Positions 26,645-34,524 of a DNA stretch of 64,000 bases are shown here, piece by piece (within the stretch, counting starts at the first letter, position 1; every line of letters begins with the position of its first letter). Source of the DNA: Bradyrhizobium stylosanthis (GTDB taxonomy: Bacteria > Pseudomonadota > Alphaproteobacteria > Rhizobiales > Xanthobacteraceae); contig NZ_LVEM01000005.1 in assembly GCF_001641335.1 (NCBI RefSeq), positions 558,001 to 622,000 of the forward strand. Direction: 5' to 3'. The notes beneath the pieces are model-generated. The model saw only the letters and a program-made list of their open reading frames with translations, was not told the origin of the DNA and did no database searches. The translations under genes and the position numbers were made by a program.

Positions 26645-26887
26645 TCAGCGGCCGGCGGCGAACGCGATGCCGGCGCGCACTTCGCCGATCGCCTGGTCGA
26701 TCAGCCCGATCGCCTTCTCGCGGTGGCCGCCCTTGTTGGGCTCGGCCTTGCCGAGCTCGACGCGGGCCGACTGCAGGATCGCAATGGCTTCGTCCATGTG
26801 GGGCTGCGCGCCGAGCGCGTAACCGACGCAGAGGCTGGTCGCGATGGCGCCGCCGAGCACGAGGCTGCGGGGTAGAGAGGTTCGCAT
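26645..26887 (-). CDS. Small exported helical protein
   Basis: An 80-residue protein with a signal or anchor helix (SLVLGGAIATSLCVGYALG). An amphipathic helical hairpin follows (MDEAIAILQSARVELGKAE then HREKAIGLIDQAIGEVRAGI), a pattern common in small periplasmic proteins of rhizobia. ATG at 26887 follows GGAGGAG, a strong site; the frame continues upstream without similarity. It is immediately upstream of the GCG_CRPN gene on the same strand. Function unknown. Confidence 0.65.
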   Translation of the reverse strand: MRTSLPRSLVLGGAIATSLCVGYALGAQPHMDEAIAILQSARVELGKAEPNKGGHREKAIGLIDQAIGEVRAGIAFAAGR

Positions 26888-27163
26888 ATGATCGTCTCCT
26901 CCAGCGGGCGTCAGGCCGGGGCCGCCCGGTTGCCCGGATTCGGTCCCGTCTGTGGCGGGCCGCCGCGGCGACGCGCGCGCCTCGTCTTGGACTGTTCGGC
27001 GCTGGACGGCCGCCGGCTTGGACTGACCGGCGCAGCTTGATTCACGTTGGCGTGCTGATAGCCTGTCGCGGTCGCCTTCAGCGTGCATTCATGTCCGCCC
27101 GCGATGTTCGGCCGGTTTCGTGCACGATTTTTCTCGAAAAATTCTTTCCTGGAAGTCCTTTCG

Positions 27164-28123
27164 ATGTCCGTCACCCGAAAGTCGCTCTCGACCGACATGC
27201 TGCCGCAAGACTTGTCCGACCGGCAGCGCTTCATCCGCTTCGCCGAATTGTTCGAGCATTTCTCCAACACCGGCGAGCTGGATCCGGCATCGGACGTGCC
27301 GTTTCGCGCGTCGATGAACTCGATCCACATCGGCACCACCATGCTCGGGCGTTGCGACGGCAGCTTCGTCACGGTGCGGCGCGAGAAGCGCCAGGTGATC
27401 GAGACCGGCGACGATCGCTTTTGCCTCGCGCGCAACACCGGAGACCGCCCGTCGCAGGTGATCCATCGCGGACGTGAGTTCACCATGCGGCCGGGATCGA
27501 TGGTGCTACTCAAGCTGGACGAGCCGTTCTTCGCCGCCGACGGGGCCAGCCACAAGCGGTTCACCAACGTGCATTTTCCGGTCGATACGTTGCGGGCGAT
27601 GGTGCCTGACGTCGACGATCTCGTCGGCTGCGAGCTCGAGCCGGGCGGCGCGCTGACGCTGGCGATGGACTACAGCGATCTCCTGCTGCACCATCCCGTC
27701 GCCGCGGACGAGGCCGGCATGGCGATCGCCGCCCACCTGATCGATCTCGCGGCGATCGGTCTCGGTGCCCGCAACGATGTCGCCGCCGCCGCACGCCGGC
27801 GCGGCTTGCGTGCGGTGCGGCTCAAGGCCGTGATGTTGATCCTTCAGGCGCGTTTCCACGAGCCGGATTTTTCCGCGCAGAAGCTCGCCGCTGCCGCCGG
27901 CCTCTCCGAGCGCTACGTCAACGAGCTGCTGTTCGAGGCGGGCGCCAGCTTCACCACCCGTCTCAACGAGCTCCGCCTGCGCAAGGCGGCCGACCTGCTC
28001 ACGCATCGCGAGGGCCGCATCAGCGACATCGCCTTCGCCTGCGGCTTCAATGATCTGTCTTATTTCAACCGCTGCTTTCGCCGCCGGTTCGGGCTGACGC
28101 CGACCGCGGCACGGGGGAAGTGA
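27164..28123 (+). CDS. AraC-family transcriptional regulator
   Basis: A 319-residue regulator. The N-terminal ~200 residues have the AraC_binding_2 (NitR/XylS-like) layout: SMNSIHIGTTMLGRCDGSFVTVRREK, the strand FCLARNTGDRPSQVIHRGRE and FTMRPGSMVLLKLDEPFF. The C-terminal double helix-turn-helix (from ~220) includes AQKLAAAAGLSERYVNELLFE and RISDIAFACGFNDLSYFNRCFRRRFGLTP. The start at 27164 has GGAAG ahead; an upstream in-frame Met is less favourable. The inducer is unknown. No obvious target operon is next to it. Confidence 0.88.
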   Translation: MSVTRKSLSTDMLPQDLSDRQRFIRFAELFEHFSNTGELDPASDVPFRASMNSIHIGTTMLGRCDGSFVTVRREKRQVIETGDDRFCLARNTGDRPSQVIHRGREFTMRPGSMVLLKLDEPFFAADGASHKRFTNVHFPVDTLRAMVPDVDDLVGCELEPGGALTLAMDYSDLLLHHPVAADEAGMAIAAHLIDLAAIGLGARNDVAAAARRRGLRAVRLKAVMLILQARFHEPDFSAQKLAAAAGLSERYVNELLFEAGASFTTRLNELRLRKAADLLTHREGRISDIAFACGFNDLSYFNRCFRRRFGLTPTAARGK

Positions 28124-28131
28124 GACCTGCC

Positions 28132-28365
28132 CTACGAGACATCCACCCGCGGCGGCGGATAGCGCCGCGCCAGCGCCGACAGCGGCAGATGCCGTTCGCC
28201 CTCCGGCAGCTCCAGAAAGGCCAGCACGAGCGGCCGCTTCCAGTCACCGACGCCGAAATCCATCGTCATCCACTTCTGCGGCTCGGGGCCGTCGAGGCCC
28301 CGGACCCAGACGAAGAAGCGGGGGAGGTCGTCGGCGTCCGCTTCGCTCGTGCGTCTCCTGGCCAT
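28132..28365 (-). CDS. Hypothetical protein, 77 residues
   Basis: A short soluble basic protein starting MARRRTSEADADDLPRFFVW. A compact conserved-looking stretch follows: WVRGLDGPEPQKWMTMDFGVGDWKRPLVLAFLELPEGERHL in part. No membrane segment or signal. I do not recognise a family, and the start lacks a clear ribosome-binding site. It is convergent with the AraC regulator gene, with 8 nt between stops. Confidence 0.5.
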   Translation of the reverse strand: MARRRTSEADADDLPRFFVWVRGLDGPEPQKWMTMDFGVGDWKRPLVLAFLELPEGERHLPLSALARRYPPPRVDVS

Positions 28366-28488
28366 CAAGCTGCTCGCTGCGTCACCATTCGTTGCGGTAG
28401 GATATAGGTATCGGCTTGCTGAAGTCGAATTCCCGGCTGCCTGATCCGGTCAGGCCGGATCGGTTGGTTAACGCGCAGGCGTGAAAAT

Positions 28489-28950
28489 ATGAACGAAGCC
28501 ACGATCGAAGGCTGGGGTGACATCCTTCAAATCACGCAAAAGCTGATCGGCTCGTGGTCCCTTAACCGGGTCATCGAAAGCCAGGCCACGATGCAAGGCA
28601 TCGCCACCTTCACGCCACTGGACAGGGAATGGCTGGCCTATCGCGAGCAGGGAGATCTGAAGCTTGCCAACGGCGCCACGGTTAAGGCCGAGCGCGAATA
28701 TGTCTTCAGCCGCAGCGACGGAGGATTCAAGGTCTTCTTCAGGGAAGACCCACCGCGGCTGTTTCACGAGATTTCGCTGTCCGCATCGCCGAGGGGAGGG
28801 CTGAGCGGACATGCGCACCATCTTTGCAGGCGCGACGAGTATCAATCGGCCTACATGTTTCTGCCGGATGGCACGTTCGTCGTCCGCCATGTGGTGTCGG
28901 GTCCAGCCAAGGACTACACGATGAACACGACCTACAGGCGTCTGGCGTGA
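28489..28950 (+). CDS. DUF6314 family protein
   Basis: A 153-residue cytosolic protein whose spaced pattern matches DUF6314: the LIGSWSLNRVI opening, ATMQGIATFTPLD, WLAYREQGDLKLANGATVKAEREYVFSR (a beta-barrel-like strand set), FHEISL, then HLCRRDEYQSAYMF and HVVSGPAKDYTMNTTYRR at the end. The family appears to be a small ligand-binding beta-barrel of unknown role. It is unrelated to the adjacent minus-strand genes. Confidence 0.7.
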   Translation: MNEATIEGWGDILQITQKLIGSWSLNRVIESQATMQGIATFTPLDREWLAYREQGDLKLANGATVKAEREYVFSRSDGGFKVFFREDPPRLFHEISLSASPRGGLSGHAHHLCRRDEYQSAYMFLPDGTFVVRHVVSGPAKDYTMNTTYRRLA

Positions 28951-28984
28951 ACAGGCCGGCGCGATGGCGACGGCGGGCTGCCCT

Positions 28985-29287
28985 TCACTGCCAGAGCTCG
29001 CTCTCCGCCACGCGGTTGATGTCGGCGAGCCGGCGGTCGGCGTTGCCGTGGACATCGATGCTCGCGACCAGCGCCAGCAGGCGCTGATAGGCACTGTTGG
29101 CGACCTCGACCGGCAGCGGGGCCTCGTCGAAGGCCTCGACATAGCTGCCGACAAGACTGCTCAGCACACGGCACAGGCCGCGTTGGGCGGGATCGTCCCG
29201 GCCGATCGTCTCGAGCTTTTGCTGGAATGTCCGGAAGGTGCGCAGGCCGTGGTGCTGTTCGGAAAGCCACGCGTGCAGGTCGTTCAT
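28985..29287 (-). CDS. Hypothetical helical protein, 100 residues
   Basis: The soluble protein MNDLHAWLSEQHHGLRTFRT... is predicted nearly all helical (QRGLCRVLSSLVGSYVEAFDE, AYQRLLALVASIDVHGN). AAGGAG lies 7 nt ahead of the ATG, which supports expression. No named family recognised. It is the last gene before the gene-poor patch that carries the tRNA remnant. Confidence 0.55.
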   Translation of the reverse strand: MNDLHAWLSEQHHGLRTFRTFQQKLETIGRDDPAQRGLCRVLSSLVGSYVEAFDEAPLPVEVANSAYQRLLALVASIDVHGNADRRLADINRVAESELWQ

Positions 29288-29657
29288 GATGAGCTCCTTC
29301 AGCTACAGAAGAAGCTACCGGCTTATACGGTGGGGATGTGACGTCCGCTAGAGCGGGGAAGCGGTTCAGCCATGCCGGGACGATCGTGCGTTTTCGTCAA
29401 GGCTTTGCCGGACGCACATGGCATGACTGAGCCATGGCGAAGCGTGGTGCCCCTGGCCGGCAATTGGCTAGGAGCACAACCAATTGGCTTGGCTGCATTT
29501 TTTGTGCATATGATTGCCGATACCAACAAAGATACCAACAGGATGACGTGCGGTAGTCGCCGACAAAAAATAGATACCGGCAAGGGGATGGCCGATCCAG
29601 TTCCGGTCTCACAAATCGCGCCAACTGCCTTTTCAGCATGATCGTCAGCGGATCGAC
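29288..29657. other. AT-richer gene-poor patch with GATACCAACA direct repeats
   Basis: No convincing gene is present: short frames here lack ribosome-binding sites and family similarity. Base composition drops compared with neighbours (runs such as CATTTTTTGTGCATATG and GACAAAAAATAGATACC). GATACCAACA occurs twice exactly 12 nt apart (29519-29528 and 29531-29540), with a weaker third copy GATACCGGCA at 29573-29582. Two CAATTGGCT copies flank position 29480. Short repeats close to an attachment site resemble arm-type integrase sites, but no integrase gene is visible. Confidence 0.45.
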
Positions 29658-29707
29658 TTGACCCTCTCAAGGCTGAAACAGGGGTTCGATTCCCCTAGGG
29701 AGCGCCA
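29658..29707 (+). other. tRNA 3' fragment (probable integration scar)
   Basis: The sequence AGGGGTTCGATTCCCCT (29680-29696) is a perfect T-arm: five paired bases and a TTCGATT loop. It is followed by AGGGAGC (the 3' acceptor strand), a G discriminator and CCA at 29705-29707. A complementary 5' acceptor (GCTCCCT), D-arm and well-paired anticodon arm are not found upstream. This is what tyrosine-recombinase integration at a tRNA 3' end leaves as the duplicated copy. The parent tRNA cannot be named with confidence, and the intact gene is not in the window. Confidence 0.65.
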
Positions 29708-30374
29708 GCAAACTCAGGCACTTAGGTCGCCATCGAGCCGCGTTGGTTGATTAAGACGCTGGTGAACAGCGGCGAACGTTTCCGGAATTTGCTGCCGACA
29801 TTCGCCAAATTGCTTCGGCGCGATGTCTTGCTGTCGCTGGCGCATTCGCGAAAATTTCCAAGTCGCCCCTTGATGTCCGGAAATATTCAACCCTCCCGCT
29901 GACGTGCGCTGTCGTACGCGAGCGCCCTCGGGTGTTCGCATTGACGTTGCTCGTCGGACAATCAACCCTCGTCCCGTCGAGCTTTTGTGCGAAAAGGAGG
30001 GCCACGTGGCGAGTGATTGGCACCACCTGGATGCTGCTGTGCGGTTTTCCTGCGCTACGCCTTTCGCGCAGCAGACCGCGGGTGCGAGGTCAGCACCCGG
30101 TCTTCCCTACGCCCTCTTGGTCAAGAGGGTGGAACGAGAAAGCAAAGCTCGGGCGAAGCAAGCCGCGAGAGCGCGGCACTGCGCGTGCCGCCGTGATCAC
30201 CTTCGGCGGTCTGCTGTGCAGGGGATGCTCGTCGTGCGTCTTGTCAGCGGCACCATGCAGCTTCTTGACAAAGTCCCGCTGCGCCGCGAGTTCGCTCACA
30301 AGGTCGACGAGCGCCTGCACGTCGCACTTGTCCCGCGCTACCAGGAAATTGAGGAGTTGCCCTTGCTTGGAGAA
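29708..30374. other. Gene-poor stretch with a hairpin, no supported gene
   Basis: Several short frames overlap here on both strands, but none has a start signal plus recognisable similarity. A perfect 8-bp hairpin CCCTCTTG-GT-CAAGAGGG sits at 30112-30129. It lies within a GGGTGCGAGGTCAGCACCCGG...GCCCTCT segment resembling, from memory, another dispersed Bradyrhizobium intergenic element. A minus-strand frame of ~76 codons ending at 30090 is the best coding candidate and is left uncalled. The stretch lies between the tRNA remnant and the first accessory gene. Confidence 0.4.
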
Positions 30375-31382
30375 CTAAGCCGACAGGAACCTGGTTAGGA
30401 GCCCTGCCGTGTCGGTGGGATTCTCCTCGGGGAAGAAGTGACCGCCCTTGACGGCCTGGCCGTGCACATCGTCGGCCCACTTCCTCCAGATTCCCAGTGC
30501 GCCCCCTTCCTGCTCGTAGAATGTATCGAGGGGGCCGCCGGAAGCCCACAAGTGAAGCATCGGGCACTTGATGCGCCGGCCGTCCTTCTGGTCCGCCTTG
30601 TCGTGCGCGATATCCAGCGTTGCGGCCGCGCGATACTCTTCGCAGATGGCATGCACCCGGGCTGGATCGCGATACGTCTCGGTGTATTCCGCCCTGACGT
30701 CGGGGCCGAACGAGCCCTGGCCGAATGGATTATCGAAGACCGCATCAGGCGCGCCGCCCAGGTATTTTTCGGGAAGCGGGGCCTTCTGCGAGAGCAGACT
30801 CCAGGGCCAATAGGTCATGGCGAACCTTGCATCGGCATGGCCCCACGCCTCCGAGATCGGCAGGACGTCGAATACCGCGAGGCGTTGCACCTTCTCCGGA
30901 TGATCAAGCGCGAGGCGATAGGAAACGCGACCGCCGCGATCGTGTCCGACCAGGTCGAATTTGGCAAAGCCGAGCCTGTCCATCACGGCGACGAGCTCCT
31001 TCGCCATCGCGCGCTTCGAATAGGGGTAATGATCCTCCGCGGAAGCGGGAATGCCGCTGCGGCCATAGCCGCGAAGATCGACGCAGATCACCGTGTGCTT
31101 GCTGGCGAGACGCGGCGCCAGGTGACGCCACATCAGGCTGGTTCGAGGAAATCCATGGACCATGAGCAGCGGGGACCCGCTCCCGTAGCGCCTGATGAAG
31201 ATGGTGTTGTCGTCGGTCTTGATCTCAGCCGTCTCGAAGTGATCGGAAGCGGTCGAGGTGGCTTTGTCGAGGGGGTGGCCGGCAGCGCGCGGCGGCAGTA
31301 GCGCCAATGACAGCGCGGCGCTGGATGCGGCGGTCATCGCCCGGACGAAGGTCCGGCGCTCGATTTTTGTCTCTTCGATCAT
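30375..31382 (-). CDS. Haloacetate dehalogenase-like alpha/beta hydrolase with Tat-type signal
   Basis: A 335-residue protein. After an N-terminal twin-arginine segment (ERRTFVRAMTAASSAALSLALL) comes an alpha/beta hydrolase fold that matches fluoroacetate dehalogenases closely from memory: HGFPRTSLMWRHLAP, CVDLRGYGRSG, nucleophile Asp in GHDRGGRVSYRLALDHPEK near residue 150, FDVLPISEAW with the conserved acid, YRDPARVHAICEEYRAAA, and the catalytic His in KGGHFFPEENP near 315. Those enzymes hydrolyse the carbon-halogen bond of haloacetates. Known ones are cytosolic, so the apparent export signal is unusual. AAGGA lies at good distance ahead of the ATG. No obvious operon partner. Confidence 0.75.
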   Translation of the reverse strand: MIEETKIERRTFVRAMTAASSAALSLALLPPRAAGHPLDKATSTASDHFETAEIKTDDNTIFIRRYGSGSPLLMVHGFPRTSLMWRHLAPRLASKHTVICVDLRGYGRSGIPASAEDHYPYSKRAMAKELVAVMDRLGFAKFDLVGHDRGGRVSYRLALDHPEKVQRLAVFDVLPISEAWGHADARFAMTYWPWSLLSQKAPLPEKYLGGAPDAVFDNPFGQGSFGPDVRAEYTETYRDPARVHAICEEYRAAATLDIAHDKADQKDGRRIKCPMLHLWASGGPLDTFYEQEGGALGIWRKWADDVHGQAVKGGHFFPEENPTDTAGLLTRFLSA

Positions 31383-31679
31383 CTCTGATGTCCTTCAAGG
31401 CTGGCGCAGCGCACTAGCCAACCCCCCTTCGATGACGGCGCGGCAAGACACGCTAGCAGCGCCGCGGAATCTCGTTTTCGCAGAATTAGCGTCTCTGGAC
31501 CATTCGTGCTCAAAACACCGTTATCCGGCCAGTACGATGAGGCCGCGGCAGGAAAATAATCGGGAATTGATCGTCGGAATGATCGGCCACTTGTAACCAG
31601 ATCGGCTGGATCGCCGAATAGCGTAGGTCTGCGTCCAAGGAAGCGCGACCGCGCGGTCTGGCAGAGCAAGGGAAGAGAT

Positions 31680-32546
31680 ATGTCCGAGGAAATCAACCAT
31701 GAGCGCCGGCATTTCCTGGGTGCAGCGGCAATGGCAGTCGCGGCAGCGGAGCTTGGCGTAATCGCGCCTGCGGATGCCAATCCTCACGCGAGCAGGAAAG
31801 TCGTTCGGGCCAGCACCAGGAGATCGGAAAGCGCGGCCGCGAACGCCACCGTCGTTCTGGTTCACGGCGCATGGGCGGACGGCTCGAGTTGGGCCCGCGT
31901 CATCACGTCGTTGCAATCCAGAGGGCTGAAGACGTTGGCTGCACCGATTCCGCTTACGTCGTTATCGGATGATGTTGCGGCGCTCGAGCGGGCATTGGAG
32001 CGGACCGACGGTCCGCTCGTCCTCGTCGCTCATGCTTATGCCGGCGCCGTAATTGGTGCATGCACGAACGAGAGGGTTCGATCGCTGGTGTTCATTTCGG
32101 CTCTATCCCCCGACGAAGGTGAGACAGTCGCCGACGTATTCTATCGTGACAAGCCGTCGCCTGAGGCGCCGAAACTCGCGCCCGACAGTCACGGTCTCCT
32201 CTGGATGCCGGACGACCGGTTCAGGGCAGCCTGGTGTCAGCATGCCCGGCCCGAGCAGGCCGCGCTCCTTGCCGCGATCCAGCGCCCCATTGCCGTCGCG
32301 GCCATCCAGGAGAAGGCCCCGAAACCGGCATGGAAGACGAAGCCGTCATGGTACCTCGTCGCCGAGGAGGATCGCATGATCAATCCGGCGACCCAGCTGT
32401 TCCTGGCGCGTCGGATGGGTGCGCAGGTTCGCTCGGAGAAGGTCGATCATGCATCGCCGATCACGGCCCCGGAGCAGGTCATCGCAATGATACACGAGGC
32501 CATCACCGGCTCCGTCGCACGTCAGAACGGCACGCAACACAGCTGA
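31680..32546 (+). CDS. Alpha/beta hydrolase homologue lacking the nucleophile serine
   Basis: A 288-residue protein with an N-terminal twin-arginine segment (ERRHFLGAAAMAVAAAELG) and an EstC/salicylate-esterase-like hydrolase domain: VVLVHGAWADGSSWARVI, then the elbow LVLVAHAYAGAVIGAC. The usual GHSxGG-type elbow has its serine replaced by alanine (codon GCT at about 32033); the related protein at 33627 retains HSYGG. Later segments are SLVFISALSPDEGE, WYLVAEEDRMINP (acid) and KVDHASPITAPEQV (catalytic His retained). The fold should be intact but classical ester hydrolysis is doubtful. A binding role or altered chemistry is possible. The 297-nt gap upstream shows nothing else. Confidence 0.75.
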   Translation: MSEEINHERRHFLGAAAMAVAAAELGVIAPADANPHASRKVVRASTRRSESAAANATVVLVHGAWADGSSWARVITSLQSRGLKTLAAPIPLTSLSDDVAALERALERTDGPLVLVAHAYAGAVIGACTNERVRSLVFISALSPDEGETVADVFYRDKPSPEAPKLAPDSHGLLWMPDDRFRAAWCQHARPEQAALLAAIQRPIAVAAIQEKAPKPAWKTKPSWYLVAEEDRMINPATQLFLARRMGAQVRSEKVDHASPITAPEQVIAMIHEAITGSVARQNGTQHS

Positions 32547-32584
32547 CTGATGGCCGAGGTGACTTATCCAGGAGTGACCGACTG

Positions 32585-33463
32585 ATGCAGACCCAAACCA
32601 AACGCTACGACTTCACGCCGATTGTCGATCGTCCGCTTGTGTCCTTTCCGCACGGAGAACGCGTTGCGATCGCGATCTACATCAATCTGGAGCACTTTCC
32701 GGAAGATCGGCCTGGCCCGGCGATCGTGCCGCACACCGCGCATTTCATGCCGGACTCTCTCAACTATGGTTGGCGAGACTATGGGCAGCGCGTCGGTATT
32801 TGGCGATTGATGGAGACATTGGACAAGTATGGCTTGCCGGCAAGCGTGTGTCTCAATTCAGATGTCTGTCGCGAGTATCCCCGGGTCGTTGAGGAAGGCT
32901 CGAAACGCAAATGGGACTTCATGGGGCACGGACGAAATAACTCCGAGATCGCCAACGGCCTTTCGTTGGAGGAGGAAGTGTCGCTGATCGAGGACACGCT
33001 CACGGTCATTGGGGCGGCCACTGGTGAGAGGCCCAAGGGTTGGCTCAGCCCGTTCTTGACGGAGACGCACGCCACGCCGGATCTGCTCGCTGAGCGGGGC
33101 ATCGAGTATCTGTGCGACTATACGTGCGATGATCTGCCCTTTCGGATGAAAGTGAAGAAGGGCTCTCTTCTGGGAATGCCGTACTCCGTCGAATGCAACG
33201 ACCTTCCATCAGTTCTGACGTTCGGTACGTCCGCGGAAGACTTCGGTCGGATCATACGAGACCAGTTTGACGTTCTTTACGAGGAGGGGGAGCGGCTCCC
33301 GAGGATTTTTCCCATTGCCTTGCATCCCTTCATCACGGGCCAAGCGTTTCGGACGAAGCACCTGGCGGCAGCCTTCGCCTACATATCGAGCCACAAGGAC
33401 GTGTGGGTGACGACCAGCGGCGAGATCAACAAGTGGTACCGGCAACACCATTTGCGGAGTTAG
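32585..33463 (+). CDS. Polysaccharide deacetylase-family protein (PuuE-like)
   Basis: A 292-residue NodB-homology protein related to the PuuE (metal-independent allantoinase) group: the ERVAIAIYINLEHFPED opening, NYGWRDYGQRVGIWRLMETLDKYG near residue 60, LNSDVCREYP, DFMGHGRNNSE near 112, GWLSPFLTETHATPDLLAERGIEYLCDYTCDDLPF, and HPFITGQAFR near 250. The group cleaves amide bonds in allantoin or N-acetyl sugars. The exact substrate cannot be told here. The start at 32585 follows AGGAG; it is 38 nt after the stop of the serine-less hydrolase, so the two and perhaps the hydrolase at 33627 may form an operon. Confidence 0.75.
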   Translation: MQTQTKRYDFTPIVDRPLVSFPHGERVAIAIYINLEHFPEDRPGPAIVPHTAHFMPDSLNYGWRDYGQRVGIWRLMETLDKYGLPASVCLNSDVCREYPRVVEEGSKRKWDFMGHGRNNSEIANGLSLEEEVSLIEDTLTVIGAATGERPKGWLSPFLTETHATPDLLAERGIEYLCDYTCDDLPFRMKVKKGSLLGMPYSVECNDLPSVLTFGTSAEDFGRIIRDQFDVLYEEGERLPRIFPIALHPFITGQAFRTKHLAAAFAYISSHKDVWVTTSGEINKWYRQHHLRS

Positions 33464-33626
33464 CCGTACCTCGTATCACGCGAATCTTTCCGGCACTGCG
33501 ATCCTGGACAATCCCACAGGCGGCCGGCCTTTGCAGCTCACAAGGCAGATCATCTTGGGCGGCGCGGCTGAGCGCGTACGCCAGCGAAACCACCTCCTGC
33601 GTAACTCTCAATGAGAAGGAAACTCC

Positions 33627-34352
33627 ATGAATCCCGAAACACTGCTGCCCACCATCGTGCTCGTGCATGGGGCCTTCGAAGACGCGTCGATCTGGAATAA
33701 GGTGATCGCGCGGCTCCAGCGCGACGGCTACCCGGTCGTGGCTTTTGCCAATCCGTTGCTCGGCGTGGCGATCGACGCCGCCTATCTGCGCAGCATGTTG
33801 GACAGGATCCAGGGACCCGTCATCCTGGCGGCCCATTCCTACGGTGGAGCCGTCATCACTCAGGCCGGCACGGACCCCAGGGTAAAGGGTCTCGTCTACG
33901 CAGCCGCAGTGATGCCCGCGGCAGGAGAAGCTGCAAGCAATTTGCTCGAGCGGTTTCCCGGCAGCACATTCTCCACGTCCGTCGAGGCGGTCGCCTACTC
34001 TCTCCCTGACGGAACCAGCGGTACGTATCTCCTTTATCAGGCCGACAAGTTCCACAGTAACGTCGCTGCCGATGTGCCCGCGAGCGAGGCTGCCATGATG
34101 CTCGCCACCCAACGCCCGATGAACTTGGCGGCCCTGACCGAGACGCTGACATCCGCTGCGTGGACGAGCAAGCCGAGTTGGCAAATCAGGACCTTGCAGG
34201 ATCTCGCCATTCCTCAGGCCGAACAGAAGTTCGAAGCCGATCGTGCAAAATCGCACGTCGTCGAGGTGAATGCATCGCATGCCGTCACCGTGTCAAACCC
34301 CGACGTCGTAGCCGACGTGATCGTACAGGCCGCCCGCGCGGCTGCGATGTAA
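33627..34352 (+). CDS. Alpha/beta hydrolase (EstC-like)
   Basis: A 241-residue hydrolase without signal peptide, related to the protein at 31680: TIVLVHGAFEDASIWNKVI, a normal nucleophile elbow AAHSYGGAVITQAG near residue 75, VKGLVYAAAVMPAAGE, and the terminal catalytic-His region VNASHAVTVSNPDVV. AAGGA lies 7-11 nt ahead of the ATG. The substrate is not known; relatives hydrolyse plant esters or act on lactones. It is 163 nt downstream of the PuuE-like gene. Confidence 0.8.
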   Translation: MNPETLLPTIVLVHGAFEDASIWNKVIARLQRDGYPVVAFANPLLGVAIDAAYLRSMLDRIQGPVILAAHSYGGAVITQAGTDPRVKGLVYAAAVMPAAGEAASNLLERFPGSTFSTSVEAVAYSLPDGTSGTYLLYQADKFHSNVAADVPASEAAMMLATQRPMNLAALTETLTSAAWTSKPSWQIRTLQDLAIPQAEQKFEADRAKSHVVEVNASHAVTVSNPDVVADVIVQAARAAAM

Positions 34353-34524
34353 CTGCGGCTTACAGGGTAGAAATGACTAGAAAATCAAAGTATCGGCGAT
34401 CCAGCCGGTTATCTCGATGGACCGAAACGCTCCGACTTGATTCGCACTACGCCGGCGCGAACGCGCAATCGCCGGCGAACCCGAAAGCTCGCCGGCGATG
34501 CATCGCCCCTCGGCAGAGTGCCAC

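Noticed and set aside
29519..29582. Spaced GATACCAACA repeats as a CRISPR array
   Set aside because: Only two to three copies of a 10-nt unit with 2-32 nt spacing; no spacer regularity and no cas genes, so not a CRISPR array.
29372..29641. A plus-strand frame of 89 codons in the AT-rich patch
   Set aside because: No ribosome-binding site and no recognisable similarity; likely random.
29660..29707. A complete tRNA gene
   Set aside because: The T-arm and 3' acceptor are perfect but no complementary 5' acceptor, D-arm or properly paired anticodon arm can be drawn upstream; it is only a 3' fragment.
30090..30320. A minus-strand gene of about 76 codons downstream of the haloacetate dehalogenase-like gene
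   Set aside because: Starts at GTG with no ribosome-binding site and the second half is basic low-complexity sequence; it may be a gene remnant but is not supported.
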